Shown here piece after piece: positions 44,052 through 53,409 of a stretch of DNA of 64,000 nucleotides. The notes beneath the pieces are model-generated. The model worked only from the letters and a program-made list of their open reading frames with translations. It had not been told where the DNA came from and did no database searches. Both the position numbers and the translations under genes were made by a program. The stretch's first letter is position 1; each line of letters opens with the position of its first letter. The stretch is from Gemmatimonadota bacterium (lineage in GTDB: Bacteria; Gemmatimonadota; Gemmatimonadetes; Gemmatimonadales; Gemmatimonadaceae): the NCBI GenBank assembly GCA_016719105.1, contig JADKAQ010000046.1:744001-808000 (forward strand), given 5' to 3'.

Positions 44052-46517
44052 CTAGCGATCGCGAGCCACGTCCACGCGAAGGCCGAGCGAGAGCAGCGCC
44101 GGGACCCAACCCAGTCGATTCGCGTTGCGCGCCGGCGACTCGCGATAGAAGAAGATCGCGTCACGGCGATCGAGCGCGTTGAGGACGCGGGCATACGGCG
44201 CCAGCACCAGCCGGCACGACGGGCCGGCCACACAGATGCGCCCGCTGATCGAAGCATCGACCCGAAGGAACGATCGCTGCGGGGGAATCGTCGGCGGCGC
44301 CGACGCCCCACCGACACCCGTTAGGTCGCTCGGCGTTCCACTCGTGTTGGCCCGGTTCGGACGCTCGAGCACGACCGACGCGAACGAGAGGCCGTGTGCG
44401 TACGATGCCGACAGCGATCCGTGCACCTTCCACACATGGGTCGCGGCTCCGAGCGAGGCGACCTGCTCGAGGCGCGTCGTCAGGAGTTCGGCCGACGTGT
44501 CAGCATCCCACGAACGAATCTCGCGGTTCACGCGCGAGTAGCTCGCCGTGAACGACGTGACGCCACGCGCGTACTGCCAGGTGGCATCCACGCCGCGATG
44601 GCGAAGCGCACTTTGCCCAAGGCCGGTCACCTGCGGGCGCTGCCAGTAGGCCACGACGCCCAGCAGTGCGTGCGTCCAGCGTTGCGACGCTCCCACCTCG
44701 AACTGCGTCGCGGTGGATTGCGACATCCACGCCCCGTCGGCACCGGCGGCGGCGGCGAGTCCCGTGGACTGGAGGACGGTCACCCCGTTCGCCTCGTCGA
44801 AGAGCGTGGCCGCCCGGGAAAAGCTCCCCACGCCCACCCGCACCGTGCTCCCACTGGAGGGGGTCGCCTCCAGCGCGAGGCGCGGCAGGAGGAGCGCACG
44901 TGACCCCTCGCGCATCCCGGGCGCAATCACGCCGCGGAGTCCAACGCCGAGCTGCAGCCACGAGGCCACGAGGCGCCGGTGATCGACGTACAGCGCGGTC
45001 GTGGTCCCCGTCACGCGGGCCGCGTTGGGGGCGACGCTGCACGCGGCGGTGACGCCGCACGGCGGCCCTTCTTTCGGCGGCGCCGGGATCGACCCGCCGA
45101 GCGAATCGCCGTCGATGGCGCGCTGCACATCGAAGCGCTCCGCCTCGGCCCCCAGCGCCGTCACCGCCCGCGTTCCCCCCCATCGTTGCTCGGCCAGCAG
45201 CGACAGGCGCCGCGCGTCGGCGCGCAGGTGGCCGTCGCGCAGGGTCAGGAGCGGGAGGTCGATGATGGCATCGGAGAGGCCGGCCCGTACCAACGTTCCG
45301 TGCGACGACCGGGTGCGTTCCCACGCGAGCGCGCCGGCGCGATTGCCCCACCGCGCCTCGTCGCGCCCCTGGTCACGCGGGAGTTCGAGCGCCTCGTTGG
45401 TGATGAAGGCCGTCGCGCGGAGTTCGTGGCCCGCCGAGGGCCGCAGCTGCAACCGCACGAGTCCATCGCCATACCCGTAGTCGGGGTCGGCGCCGGCGCG
45501 GCGCGCGAGCGAGCCATCGTGCACACGTCGCGCCCCGGCGAGCAGGCTCCCGCCCTCGCCTAGCGGGAGCTCTCCCCCGATGCGTTCCGACAGCACGTCG
45601 AACGTCCCCCACAGCCGCAACGAGTCGCGATTGGCCGCGCGCGTGCGGAGATCGAGCACGTAGTCGGTCCCGCCGTCGTAGCGCGCGGGCGCTCCACCAG
45701 ACCACATGCGGGCCGGCGCCATGAGGTCCTCGTCGACCACGGGGAGCAGCCCTCCCAGGTGCAACGGCGCACCGAGCGGGACGCCGTCGAGTGTCACGCG
45801 GGCGCCGGCGTCCTTGGCCCCCCAGATGAAGAGCGTGCGCCCATCGCGATTGCCCCCGGGATCGGTCGGGCGGCGGCTGGGGAGGACACCGAGCAGGGCG
45901 CTCGACATCCCGCCGGGCGAGGCCAGGAGCGTCGCGGCGCGGCTCGAGCTCGCCCCGTCTGCATAACGAGTGGCCGGTGCCTCGAAGCCGGGGGCGAGCG
46001 CGGGCTCGTCATCGCGTGAGGCCTGCACCAACATCGGGGCCAGCGCCACGGGCAGGCGCGTGAGCTGGACATCGAGCACGAGCGCCGACCCTTCGGGGAC
46101 GACGATGCCCAGGCGCGTGGGGCGATACGCGGTACGGACCACGACGAGCGTGTAGCGCCCGGGCGAAACTCCCGCGAAGGCGAAGGCGCCATCGAGCGCC
46201 GAGGTGGCCAGTCGCGTGGCGCCATTCCCTTCGATGGTGAGCGAGGCGGCGGCGAGCGGGACGTCGGCCCCTGCGTCGATGACTCGCCCGCGCACCTCTC
46301 CCATGGCGGTGGCACGATGGCGATTCGCCGAGTCGCGGCGCGCCGTGCGCTCGTCGCGCGTTGCCAGGACGACGCGCGGAAGCGTGTCGCGCGCATGAAC
46401 GACGCGCGAGAGCGTGTCGCGCCGGGCGTCACCAGCACCGGTCGCACGCGCCTGCGGCGACGCGTCGCGTGTCGGCGACGCGGTCGCGAGGGCGAGGGCG
46501 ACCGCGAGGGTCAGCAC
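44052..46517 (-). CDS. TonB-dependent receptor with carboxypeptidase-regulatory-like domain
   Basis: 821 residues from GTG 46515-46517; an upstream start cannot be excluded. A signal-like stretch (LTLAVALALATA) is followed by a low-complexity spacer with a 10-residue repeat (DTLSRVVHAR, DTLPRVVLAT). The CarboxypepD_reg-like domain is GEVRGRVIDAGADVPLAAAS, then a plug region (LFIWGAKDAGARVTLDGVPLG, YDGGTDYVLDLRTR) and a beta barrel ending in SLGLRVDVARDR. A clear TonB box is not visible. It lies 53 bases downstream of the anti-sigma gene on the same strand, so it is probably the target or sensor of that system. Confidence 0.85.
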   Translation of the reverse strand: MLTLAVALALATASPTRDASPQARATGAGDARRDTLSRVVHARDTLPRVVLATRDERTARRDSANRHRATAMGEVRGRVIDAGADVPLAAASLTIEGNGATRLATSALDGAFAFAGVSPGRYTLVVVRTAYRPTRLGIVVPEGSALVLDVQLTRLPVALAPMLVQASRDDEPALAPGFEAPATRYADGASSSRAATLLASPGGMSSALLGVLPSRRPTDPGGNRDGRTLFIWGAKDAGARVTLDGVPLGAPLHLGGLLPVVDEDLMAPARMWSGGAPARYDGGTDYVLDLRTRAANRDSLRLWGTFDVLSERIGGELPLGEGGSLLAGARRVHDGSLARRAGADPDYGYGDGLVRLQLRPSAGHELRATAFITNEALELPRDQGRDEARWGNRAGALAWERTRSSHGTLVRAGLSDAIIDLPLLTLRDGHLRADARRLSLLAEQRWGGTRAVTALGAEAERFDVQRAIDGDSLGGSIPAPPKEGPPCGVTAACSVAPNAARVTGTTTALYVDHRRLVASWLQLGVGLRGVIAPGMREGSRALLLPRLALEATPSSGSTVRVGVGSFSRAATLFDEANGVTVLQSTGLAAAAGADGAWMSQSTATQFEVGASQRWTHALLGVVAYWQRPQVTGLGQSALRHRGVDATWQYARGVTSFTASYSRVNREIRSWDADTSAELLTTRLEQVASLGAATHVWKVHGSLSASYAHGLSFASVVLERPNRANTSGTPSDLTGVGGASAPPTIPPQRSFLRVDASISGRICVAGPSCRLVLAPYARVLNALDRRDAIFFYRESPARNANRLGWVPALLSLGLRVDVARDR
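46371..46430. repeat. Two 30-bp imperfect repeats in the receptor gene
   Basis: GACGCGCG begins each copy at 46371 and 46401; GCGTGTCGCGC follows in both. The unit is ten codons long, so it preserves the reading frame and gives a repeated RVV-type decapeptide directly after the signal peptide of the TonB-dependent receptor. Confidence 0.6.
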
Positions 46518-46570
46518 CGGACGATGGAGCGCATGGGCGCGTGAACCGGGGGGCGTCTGTGCCGGGGCGG

Positions 46571-47380
46571 CTACGGGCGAGGGGCGAGCGCGACGCCGGT
46601 CGTCGCCGCATCGATCGGGCTGATGGCGCCGCCGCGCACAGTGACGACCGCGCGCCCATCGTGCGTCACGCGTGCCTCGCGCAGCGACGAGGGAAAGTCG
46701 ACCTCGACCACGGAGCCGGTTCCCGCCAGCTGCACCTCGAGCCGGCCGTCGCCCGTGAGGAAGCGCGGGACGCGATCGGCGCTCGTGGGGGTGGTGACCG
46801 TCACCTGCACGTCGCGTCGATCGCTCACGTGCACGATCACCCGCGCGTCACGCTCGACGGCGCCACTCAGGAGCGAGACGGTCGCCACGCCATCGATGGG
46901 GAGGACCGAGACCGCGGCCGATGCCGACAGGCGCAACGCGGCGTCGGACGTGGGCGCGGGCGTGGCTGTGGCGGCCACCGCCGGAGCCGCCACGTCGCCT
47001 CGCAGGAGGCGCGTCCAGCGCGGGGCGGTCATGGCCGCCGCGCCACCGCCGACCAGCAGGCTGATGGCCGCCGCCCAGCGCATGGCGGTCACGGGCCGTG
47101 CACGGACCACGGCCGGCCGCGACGCCGTCGCCCCAACGAGCGACAGCGACCGGCCGGCCGTGCGCGGGAGCGCCGCCGGTCCTTGCCGCCACGACGCCGG
47201 TTCGCACGTGTCGACCAGCGCGGTCTCCACCGCCAACGCCCCCATCGCCTCGCGCAGGTCGCGCAAGGCGTGGCGACAGAGCCCGCACCCGTCCATGTGC
47301 GCGGCGACCTCGCCGCGCGCGCGGGCATCGAGTTCGTCGTCGGCGAAGGCGATCAGCGCCGCCTCGCTAGGATGTGGCAT
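46571..47380 (-). CDS. Zinc-finger anti-sigma factor with a FecR-like outer region
   Basis: 269 residues from ATG 47378-47380. The N-terminal cytosolic domain MPHPSEAALIAFADDEL continues to HMDGCGLCRHAL, where the HxxxCxxC motif of zinc-binding anti-sigma factors is complete. A single membrane segment lies around residues ~103-120 (AAAISLLVGGGAAAM). The periplasmic part (DAALRLSASAAVSVLP, VTVRGGAI) is beta-rich. It should bind the sigma factor encoded upstream, whose stop overlaps its start by 14 bases, ensuring coupled synthesis. Confidence 0.85.
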   Translation of the reverse strand: MPHPSEAALIAFADDELDARARGEVAAHMDGCGLCRHALRDLREAMGALAVETALVDTCEPASWRQGPAALPRTAGRSLSLVGATASRPAVVRARPVTAMRWAAAISLLVGGGAAAMTAPRWTRLLRGDVAAPAVAATATPAPTSDAALRLSASAAVSVLPIDGVATVSLLSGAVERDARVIVHVSDRRDVQVTVTTPTSADRVPRFLTGDGRLEVQLAGTGSVVEVDFPSSLREARVTHDGRAVVTVRGGAISPIDAATTGVALAPRP

Positions 47381-47863
47381 CGGAGGTCTCCTCGAGGTAC
47401 GCCTTGTGGAAGCGCTTGAGCGCGCGGGCAATGAGGGTGGGGACGATTTCGACGCGCACGTCGATCACCTCGGCGATCTCGGCGTAGCGAAAGCCGGACT
47501 CGCGCAGCAGCAACGCCTCGCGATCGCGCGGGATCAGGCGGTCGAGCGCGAGGCGCACCGTGCGCACCGACTCGGCACGCTCGAACTCCTCTCGGGCGAC
47601 TCGGCCTGCGCCTCGTCGGGCTGCGCCGCATGCCGTTCGCGGATCGCCGTGCGGCGCGACTGGTCGCGCACCAGGTTCGTGCAGACGCGAAAGAGCCACG
47701 AGCGCGGGTTGTCCACCGGGTGCGACTCACGCCACAGCCGCAGGAAGGCATCCTGCACCACGTCTTCCGCCAGGTGCACATCGCGCGTTAGGCGGTGCAC
47801 GTAGCGAAGGAGGGCGAGCCGGTGCTCGGCGTAGATCGCTTCCCAGGCGGGGTGGCTTCCCAT
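47367..47863 (-). pseudogene. ECF sigma factor gene, one-base frameshift
   Basis: From ATG 47861-47863 the first part shows sigma region 2 (AIYAEHRLALLRYVHRLT, AEDVVQDAFLRLWRE, NPRSWLFRVCTNLVRD). The second part, in another frame, shows the linker and region 4 (EEFERAESVRTVRLALDRL, LIPRDREALLLRESGFRYAEIAEVIDV, RALKRFHKAYLEE). Both halves are good. The frames meet near 47590-47606. Adding one base to the three-G run at 47594-47596 (plus strand) restores a ~165-residue ECF sigma factor. This could be an assembly error, because the anti-sigma partner and receptor downstream look healthy. A programmed frameshift has no support beyond that. Confidence 0.85.
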
Positions 47864-48094
47864 CGTGTCGTCGACCGGATGTTCCCTGTGGAAGGGCGGG
47901 CGGAGGCGTCGCCGTTCGGCGTATGCATCCCGGCCCCTGTACGACGTGTGACACGTGGGATGCTAGCACCCCCTGCCCCGCATCCCGAGGGGAGAGGGGC
48001 GAAGTGCTATACGCCCGGTGACGGCGCGTCCTATCGCTCGCCACGCCGCACCGAGGTCGGCGCGGCCTTCAACCGGATTCGAGGACCTTCCGCC

Positions 48095-48850
48095 ATGCGA
48101 GTCGTTCATACGCTTCGTCCCGCCCCGCTGGGCCAGCATCGCCAGCCCCGCCGCCTCCAGCTGCTGCGCGCGCTCCCCCGTCTCCTGTCGGTCGCCGTCT
48201 TGTCGCTCGCCGCGGCCTGTGACGACTCCGACGGCCCGGAAAGCGTCGCCCGGATCCGCTTCCTCCACGGCTCGCCGGGTCGGGCCGCCGTCGACTTCCG
48301 CGCCGACGGGACGACGCGCGGTGCCGCCCAGACCTACGGCGCCAATTGGTCCACCAGCATCGTGCTGGACGCCGGGGCGCGCACCTTCACCGCCCGGCTC
48401 ACCGGCGCTGCCGCCGACCTGGCGACGACGGCCAAGACGCTCACCAACAGTGGCGCCTATTCACTCGTGCTCGCCAAGCGCCCCACCACCGACACGCTGG
48501 TGGTCTTCGCCGACACGTCCGCAACTCCGGCGACCGACAAGGCCTACGTGCGCATCCTGAACGTCGCCCCGGTGGCCGGGAACGTCGACGTGTATGTGAC
48601 GGCGGCCAACGCCGACCTGGCCACCACGGTGCCACAGGTGACCGCGGTGGAGTTCCTCAAGCCGTCGCGTTACGTCGAGGTCGCGTCGGGGGCGCAGCGC
48701 ATCCGACTGACGACGGCCGGGACCAAGACCGTGGTCCTCGACCTCAACACGATCAACCTCCCCAGCCGCAGCGTGCGCAGCATTGCCGTGCTCGAGGCCA
48801 ATGCCGGCGGGGCACCACTGCAGGCGGTGACGGCCCTGGAAAAGAACTGA
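48095..48850 (+). CDS. DUF4397 lipoprotein B
   Basis: 251 residues from ATG 48095; an upstream in-frame extension to 47795 has no signal and is unlikely. The leader (LLSVAVLSLAAACDD) ends in a lipobox. The rest is DUF4397 (ARIRFLHGSPGRAAVDFRADG, WSTSIVLDAGARTFTARLTG, AYVRILNVAPVAGNVDVYV), probably two copies of the same beta domain. It is divergent from the sigma gene across 231 bases. It may be controlled by that sigma factor, which is inference. It is followed by a small hairpin and the convergent gene at 48927. Confidence 0.83.
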   Translation: MRVVHTLRPAPLGQHRQPRRLQLLRALPRLLSVAVLSLAAACDDSDGPESVARIRFLHGSPGRAAVDFRADGTTRGAAQTYGANWSTSIVLDAGARTFTARLTGAAADLATTAKTLTNSGAYSLVLAKRPTTDTLVVFADTSATPATDKAYVRILNVAPVAGNVDVYVTAANADLATTVPQVTAVEFLKPSRYVEVASGAQRIRLTTAGTKTVVLDLNTINLPSRSVRSIAVLEANAGGAPLQAVTALEKN

Positions 48851-48856
48851 GGTCCG

Positions 48857-48873
48857 GCACGACTGGGTCGTGC
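48857..48873. terminator. Perfect short hairpin between convergent genes
   Basis: GCACGAC (48857-48863), loop TGG, then GTCGTGC (48867-48873). It starts seven bases after the DUF4397 stop and lies between two convergent genes, so it can serve both strands. There is no T-run. Confidence 0.45.
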
Positions 48874-48926
48874 GTCGTCACGCGGACGAGGTGCCTGGGG
48901 GTGCCCGCTCGCGTGGCGGCGCCGGC

Positions 48927-49808
48927 CTAACGCTTGCGCAAGTTCAGGAAGACGTCGTACCCCCCTTCTTCGTCCCGCGACACCACGCCGAAGACCCCCG
49001 TCCACTTCGCCTCCCCATCCGCGAGGCGCAGCAGCTGCAACCCGGCGCTGGCCACGGCCGAGCGATCGCCGGCGCTCCACTTGGCCGCCACCAGTTGGGC
49101 GGTGTAGTGGCGCAGGATGGCATCGACCGTGGAACCGCGCCCGCGCAGTGTCGCGCGCAGCGACCATTCGGGGCCACCCCCGCCATACCCATTCCCCTCC
49201 GTCACGAACCCGTCGGGTGCCTCGAGCGCTGGAATGGGCAGATCGTCCACCGACGTGCCATAGCGCGCCTGCGCCGCGCACATCCCGCCCATCCCCGAGC
49301 GCATGTGATACACGGTCATCGTCACCGAACCGGGGGCGCGGGGGGCACTGCTCGTCATCACGCTCTGCTCACCGCGACACCACCCGTCAGGGGTGTCGTC
49401 GGAGAACCGGTGGTCGACGAAGCCCCGGGTCGGTCGCTGAGGTCGCGCAGACTCGGGAGGTCGCTTCCACCCCGCCTTTTCCAGGCGTTCCCGCAGCTGC
49501 CGTCGCGCCTCGTCCGAGCGGGCCGGCACCACGAGGACCGTGGTACTCTGCTGGTCGCCCTCGAAACCGCCCAGCACGCGCACATCGGGCGAGAGCACTT
49601 CGGCGGGAAGCGATGCCGGCGCCTTCCCCACCAGGAGCTCGGCGCCGGCCATGCGCGACTGCACTCCCAGCAACGCCAGCACCAGCTCACGGGGGATGGA
49701 ATCCCGCGACTGCGCGCCGATCGCTGGTGCAGCGACCACCAGGAAGACGAACGTGAGGATCGCGCAGCGCGCGCGTGACACTATCCGGCAGCGGAGCTGT
49801 TGAGTCAT
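48927..49808 (-). CDS. Exported protein of unknown function (293 aa)
   Basis: Start ATG 49806-49808 gives a signal peptide (RCAILTFVFLVVAAPAIGAQ); another ATG six codons upstream is possible. The mature region has an alpha/beta look: ELVLALLGVQSRMAGAELLVG, TTVLVVPARSDEARRQLRERLEKAGW and later TVDAILRHYTAQLVAAKWSAG, with a tail EEGGYDVFLNLRKR. The two ERLEKAGWK-like and TAQLVAAKWSAG segments are similar, suggesting an internal duplication. No family is recognised. The TAG stop is part of a GCCTAACG octamer. It is divergent from the metalloprotease gene. Confidence 0.7.
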   Translation of the reverse strand: MTQQLRCRIVSRARCAILTFVFLVVAAPAIGAQSRDSIPRELVLALLGVQSRMAGAELLVGKAPASLPAEVLSPDVRVLGGFEGDQQSTTVLVVPARSDEARRQLRERLEKAGWKRPPESARPQRPTRGFVDHRFSDDTPDGWCRGEQSVMTSSAPRAPGSVTMTVYHMRSGMGGMCAAQARYGTSVDDLPIPALEAPDGFVTEGNGYGGGGPEWSLRATLRGRGSTVDAILRHYTAQLVAAKWSAGDRSAVASAGLQLLRLADGEAKWTGVFGVVSRDEEGGYDVFLNLRKR

Positions 49809-50031
49809 CGGTGAAGGATCGGGCATGAAGAGGCGACGGTCACACAAGATCGAACCGCTCGGCGCAGCGCGCGAGACTGTGGCGTGCGCGCGACGCCACA
49901 ACGACTCGCTCGGCCGACGAGCGCGGCCACGCATCAGTCAGCTTGCAGCGCGCTGCGCGATCTCCACATATGTGGTCGAGGGAGAAGCGCATGACCTCTC
50001 CCGCGCATCGCCACGCTTTCAACCGCTCGCC

Positions 50032-51927
50032 ATGCCTCCGCGCAACACTGCCGCTCGACGTGGGAAACAGCCGGCGCTCTCGTCGGCGCCGCGCACCGAC
50101 CCTGCACCGCCGCAGCGCTTCATGACGGTGATCGCGCAGGATCCGGCGGTCCGGTACAAGGGACAGATCGTCACCGCGCGCATCGCCGTCCCCGCCGAAG
50201 ACCTGCGGGTGGGGCCGATGGGCTACCGGTTGCAGCTGGTGGACTACGATGCCAGCAGACGGCACTTCAACGGGCAGCACGAACTCCCCGCTCGCTACGA
50301 GGAGGAGCCCGAGGCGTGGCGGCGCGGCGACGCCGCCATCGTCGAGGACTACCGCTTCCATGCGCAAAACACGTACGCCCTCGTGATGCGCACGCTGTCG
50401 CGCTTCGAGTTCGCGCTGGGACGGCGCATCGGCTGGTCGTTCAGCACGCACCAGCTCAAGGTGGCCCCCCACGGGATGTACGACGCCAACGCGTTCTACT
50501 CGCCCGAGCACGAGGGACTCGTGTTCGGCTACTTCACCGGCGCGTCGGGCACCCCCGTCTACACCTGCCTCTCGCACGACATCGTCGTGCACGAAACGAC
50601 GCACGCGCTGATCGACGCGCTGCGCCCGCGGTACATGGATCCCTCGACCCCCGACCAGGCGGCATTTCACGAGGGACTCGCCGACGTCGTCGCCCTCCTG
50701 TCGGTCTTCTCGCAGCCCGAGGTGGTCGTGCACCTCCTGCGCCCGCGCACGGGGAAGGAGGCGATCCTCATCAACCGCAAGGACGTGCTCCCCGCCGCCC
50801 TGCGGCAAAGCGCCCTCTTCGGCCTCGCCGACCAGATGGGGAGCGAGATCGAATCGATGCGCGGGAGCGCGCTGCGCCGGAGCGCGTCGATCGATCCCGA
50901 CCCGGCGCTCAAGGACACGCCGGAGTTTCTCGAGTCGCATCGGCGCGGCGAGCTGTTCGTGGCGGCCATCATCGGTGGCTTCATCGACGCGTGGTCCGAT
51001 CGCATCCTCTCGTCAGGCACCCCGAACCAACGGCACTTCCCCCTCGCCCGCGTGGCCGAGGAGGGGGCCAACATCGCCGACGCGCTGGTGACGATGTGGA
51101 TCCGCGCGCTCGACTACATGCCGCCGGTGCACCTGCAGTTCGGCGACGCGCTGAGCGCCGCGCTCACCGCCGACCTGGAGGTGCGCCCCGACGACTCGCG
51201 CTACCAGTTGCGCGCACACATGCTCGCCCGCTTCGCAGCGTTTGGCTTCGCCCCCGCCTCTCGCCGCAAGGACCCCGTCGGCATCTGGGACGCGCCGCCC
51301 ACCGGGCTGCGCTACGACCGGGTGCGCTTCGAGTCGATGAAGAGCGACAAGGACGAGGTCTTTCGCTTCATCTGGGACAACCGCACCGCCCTGGAGTTGC
51401 GCGACGGCGCCTATACCGAGGTCCTCTCGGTGCGCCCCACGGTGCGCGTCGGCATCGACGGCTTTGTCGTGCGCGAGACGGTGGCCGAGTACTACCAGGT
51501 GGCGCGCCTTACCCCTCAGGAACTGACCGACGTCGGCGTCAAGGCCCCCGCCGCCTATCTCCGGCGCCTGGCCGAGCTCGAACGGGAGGCGCGCGCGAAG
51601 CGCGAGGCGGCCGCCAAGGGGAAGGCGCCACCTTCGGATGACGGTGCGCCGGACGGATACGACGCCGCCCTCGACGAAGCCGACGAGGGAATCGTCACCC
51701 CGCTCTACGGCGGCGGCATCCTCATCTTCAACGAGTACGGCCAGGTGAAGTACTGGGTGCATAACGACGTCTTCGGGAGTGGCCAGCGCCCGCGCCTGCA
51801 GTACCTGTGGGACGAGGGGCTCATCCTCGCCGGCCGAGAGGGCGCACGCCTGCGCGCCTCGCGGCTGTCCACACTCCACCGGCTGCGCGCCATTGGCGCG
51901 CGCCGTGCCTTTGCCGAGGGGTGGTGA
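50032..51927 (+). CDS. Gluzincin metalloprotease (M4-like), cytosolic
   Basis: 631 residues from ATG 50032, the first start after the intergenic region; a longer frame from 49825 is antisense-like and lacks homology. The active site is H187-E188-T-T-H191 (VVHETTHALID), with Glu214 in AAFHEGLADVVA giving the ExxxD gluzincin signature; the spacing is 22 residues versus 19 in thermolysin. There is no signal peptide. The remaining ~400 residues are an unrecognised mixed region with an acidic linker (~520-550) and a C-terminal FNEYGQVKYWVHNDVF segment. The next gene starts three bases after the stop, so this is a two-gene unit with the MBL protein. Confidence 0.8.
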   Translation: MPPRNTAARRGKQPALSSAPRTDPAPPQRFMTVIAQDPAVRYKGQIVTARIAVPAEDLRVGPMGYRLQLVDYDASRRHFNGQHELPARYEEEPEAWRRGDAAIVEDYRFHAQNTYALVMRTLSRFEFALGRRIGWSFSTHQLKVAPHGMYDANAFYSPEHEGLVFGYFTGASGTPVYTCLSHDIVVHETTHALIDALRPRYMDPSTPDQAAFHEGLADVVALLSVFSQPEVVVHLLRPRTGKEAILINRKDVLPAALRQSALFGLADQMGSEIESMRGSALRRSASIDPDPALKDTPEFLESHRRGELFVAAIIGGFIDAWSDRILSSGTPNQRHFPLARVAEEGANIADALVTMWIRALDYMPPVHLQFGDALSAALTADLEVRPDDSRYQLRAHMLARFAAFGFAPASRRKDPVGIWDAPPTGLRYDRVRFESMKSDKDEVFRFIWDNRTALELRDGAYTEVLSVRPTVRVGIDGFVVRETVAEYYQVARLTPQELTDVGVKAPAAYLRRLAELEREARAKREAAAKGKAPPSDDGAPDGYDAALDEADEGIVTPLYGGGILIFNEYGQVKYWVHNDVFGSGQRPRLQYLWDEGLILAGREGARLRASRLSTLHRLRAIGARRAFAEGW

Positions 51928-51930
51928 GCC

Positions 51931-53262
51931 ATGCCTAACCAGCCCATCAAGGTCGAGATCCGGTCCTACCAGGTCGGCTTCGGCGACTGCTTCCTGCTCT
52001 CCTTCATCTACTCGGCGCGCATGCAGCGCCACGTCCTCATCGATTTCGGGACCACCGAGCTCCCGTCGAAGGGGACCAAGTCACCCAAACCGTCGACGTA
52101 CATGCCGATGGTGGCCGCCGACATCCAGCGGGTCTGCGGCGGCGACAAGGGACGGCTCACCGCCGTCGTGGCCACGCACCGGCACGCCGACCACATCTCG
52201 GGATTCGGAACCGACGGCCGCACCGGCGAGTCGGGGAGCATCATCAAGGCGCTGCGCCCCAAACTGGTGCTGCAGCCGTGGACCGAGGACCCCGACGCGG
52301 CCAAGGACGCCACCAAGGCCACGCGCGTCTCCAATCGCAGCCGCAAGGGTTTTGTCGCTGGCCTCGCGTCGATGCACGAGGTGGCCCGGCAGGTCGCGGC
52401 ACTCGCGGCCACCAATCCACCGTGGATGAGCGCCGCGGTCCGGAAGGAGCTCGCCTTCATCGGTCAGGACAACATCGCCAACCTCTCGGCGATCGAGAAT
52501 CTCATCGCCATGGGAGAGGCCCGCGGCGCCAGGAGCCGCTACCTCAACTACGGCGACTCGTCGGGGCTCGACGCCCTGCTCCCTGGCGTCTCGGTGCGCG
52601 TGCTCGGCCCTCCGGACCTCACGCAGACGGAGAAGATTCGCAAGCAGCGCGACCGCGACCCCGATCAGTTCTGGCACCTGCTGGCCGGTACACAACACGG
52701 CGCAACAGGTCGCGGGCTGGCGCTCGGGCTCAAGGGGCGCACGCGAGCTCCCGAGGAGAGACTCCCGATCGAGGGACGCTGGTTCCGCGATCGCCTCGAG
52801 AAGATGCGCGGGCAGCAACTGCTGGAAATCGTGCGCTCGCTCGACTCGCAGATGAACAACACGAGCGTCATCCTCCTCTTCGAGGTCTTCGGCAAGAAGC
52901 TCCTCTTCCCTGGCGACGCGCAGCTCGAGAACTGGAGCTATGCCCTCGAGGACGCCCCCGATGCCGCCGAGGTGCGCGACCTGCTGGCCGACGTGGATGT
53001 GTACAAGGTGGGCCATCACGGATCACTCAACGCCACGCCGCGCACGCTGCTCTGGGAGCGCTTCAAGAAGCGAAAGGGGCGCCAGTTACAGACTCTCCTC
53101 TCTACCCTCCCGGGCAAACACGGGCACACCGCCAGTAATACCGAGGTCCCGCGCCGCACGCTGCTGGAACGACTGGAGACGGAGAGCCATCTCCTCAACA
53201 CCAACGACCTGTCTTTCGGGGCAACGCCGGAGCTGTGCAACCTGCTCACGCTGACGCCGTGA
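51931..53262 (+). CDS. ComEC-like metallo-beta-lactamase-fold protein
   Basis: 443 residues; ATG 51931 is three bases after the metalloprotease stop. HRHADH at 83-88 is the zinc-binding HxHxDH. LLFPGDAQLEN supplies the later Asp ligand and YKVGHHGSLN the following His, in the pattern of ComEC C-terminal domains. It has no membrane part, so it is a free-standing cytosolic nuclease- or hydrolase-like protein. An insert of ~150 residues (120-270) breaks the domain. The tight pairing with a protease of unknown function is unusual. A hairpin follows the stop. Confidence 0.83.
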   Translation: MPNQPIKVEIRSYQVGFGDCFLLSFIYSARMQRHVLIDFGTTELPSKGTKSPKPSTYMPMVAADIQRVCGGDKGRLTAVVATHRHADHISGFGTDGRTGESGSIIKALRPKLVLQPWTEDPDAAKDATKATRVSNRSRKGFVAGLASMHEVARQVAALAATNPPWMSAAVRKELAFIGQDNIANLSAIENLIAMGEARGARSRYLNYGDSSGLDALLPGVSVRVLGPPDLTQTEKIRKQRDRDPDQFWHLLAGTQHGATGRGLALGLKGRTRAPEERLPIEGRWFRDRLEKMRGQQLLEIVRSLDSQMNNTSVILLFEVFGKKLLFPGDAQLENWSYALEDAPDAAEVRDLLADVDVYKVGHHGSLNATPRTLLWERFKKRKGRQLQTLLSTLPGKHGHTASNTEVPRRTLLERLETESHLLNTNDLSFGATPELCNLLTLTP

Positions 53263-53267
53263 ACCAG

Positions 53268-53310
53268 CGGGGGACGACCCTGGCCCGCTGACTGGAGGGT
53301 CGTCTCCCCC
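53268..53310 (+). terminator. Imperfect hairpin after the MBL gene
   Basis: CGGGGGACGACCCT (53268-53281) pairs with AGGGTCGTCTCCCCC (53296-53310) with one bulged T; the loop is 14 bases. It starts six bases after the MBL stop codon and before the M28 gene, and probably ends the protease/MBL transcript. Confidence 0.5.
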
Positions 53311-53409
53311 ATGGGCGACGTCGCGCTCGAGAACGACGTCGCAACCGCGGGCCGCCCGGCGTCCAAGAAGGGGCGTGACCGCTGGCGTTCCGTCGCGCAT
53401 CATTCCCTC

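Noticed and set aside
47367..47863. Programmed frameshift in the sigma gene.
   Set aside because: No slippery sequence or stimulatory structure recognised at the join; a one-base run error explains it more simply.
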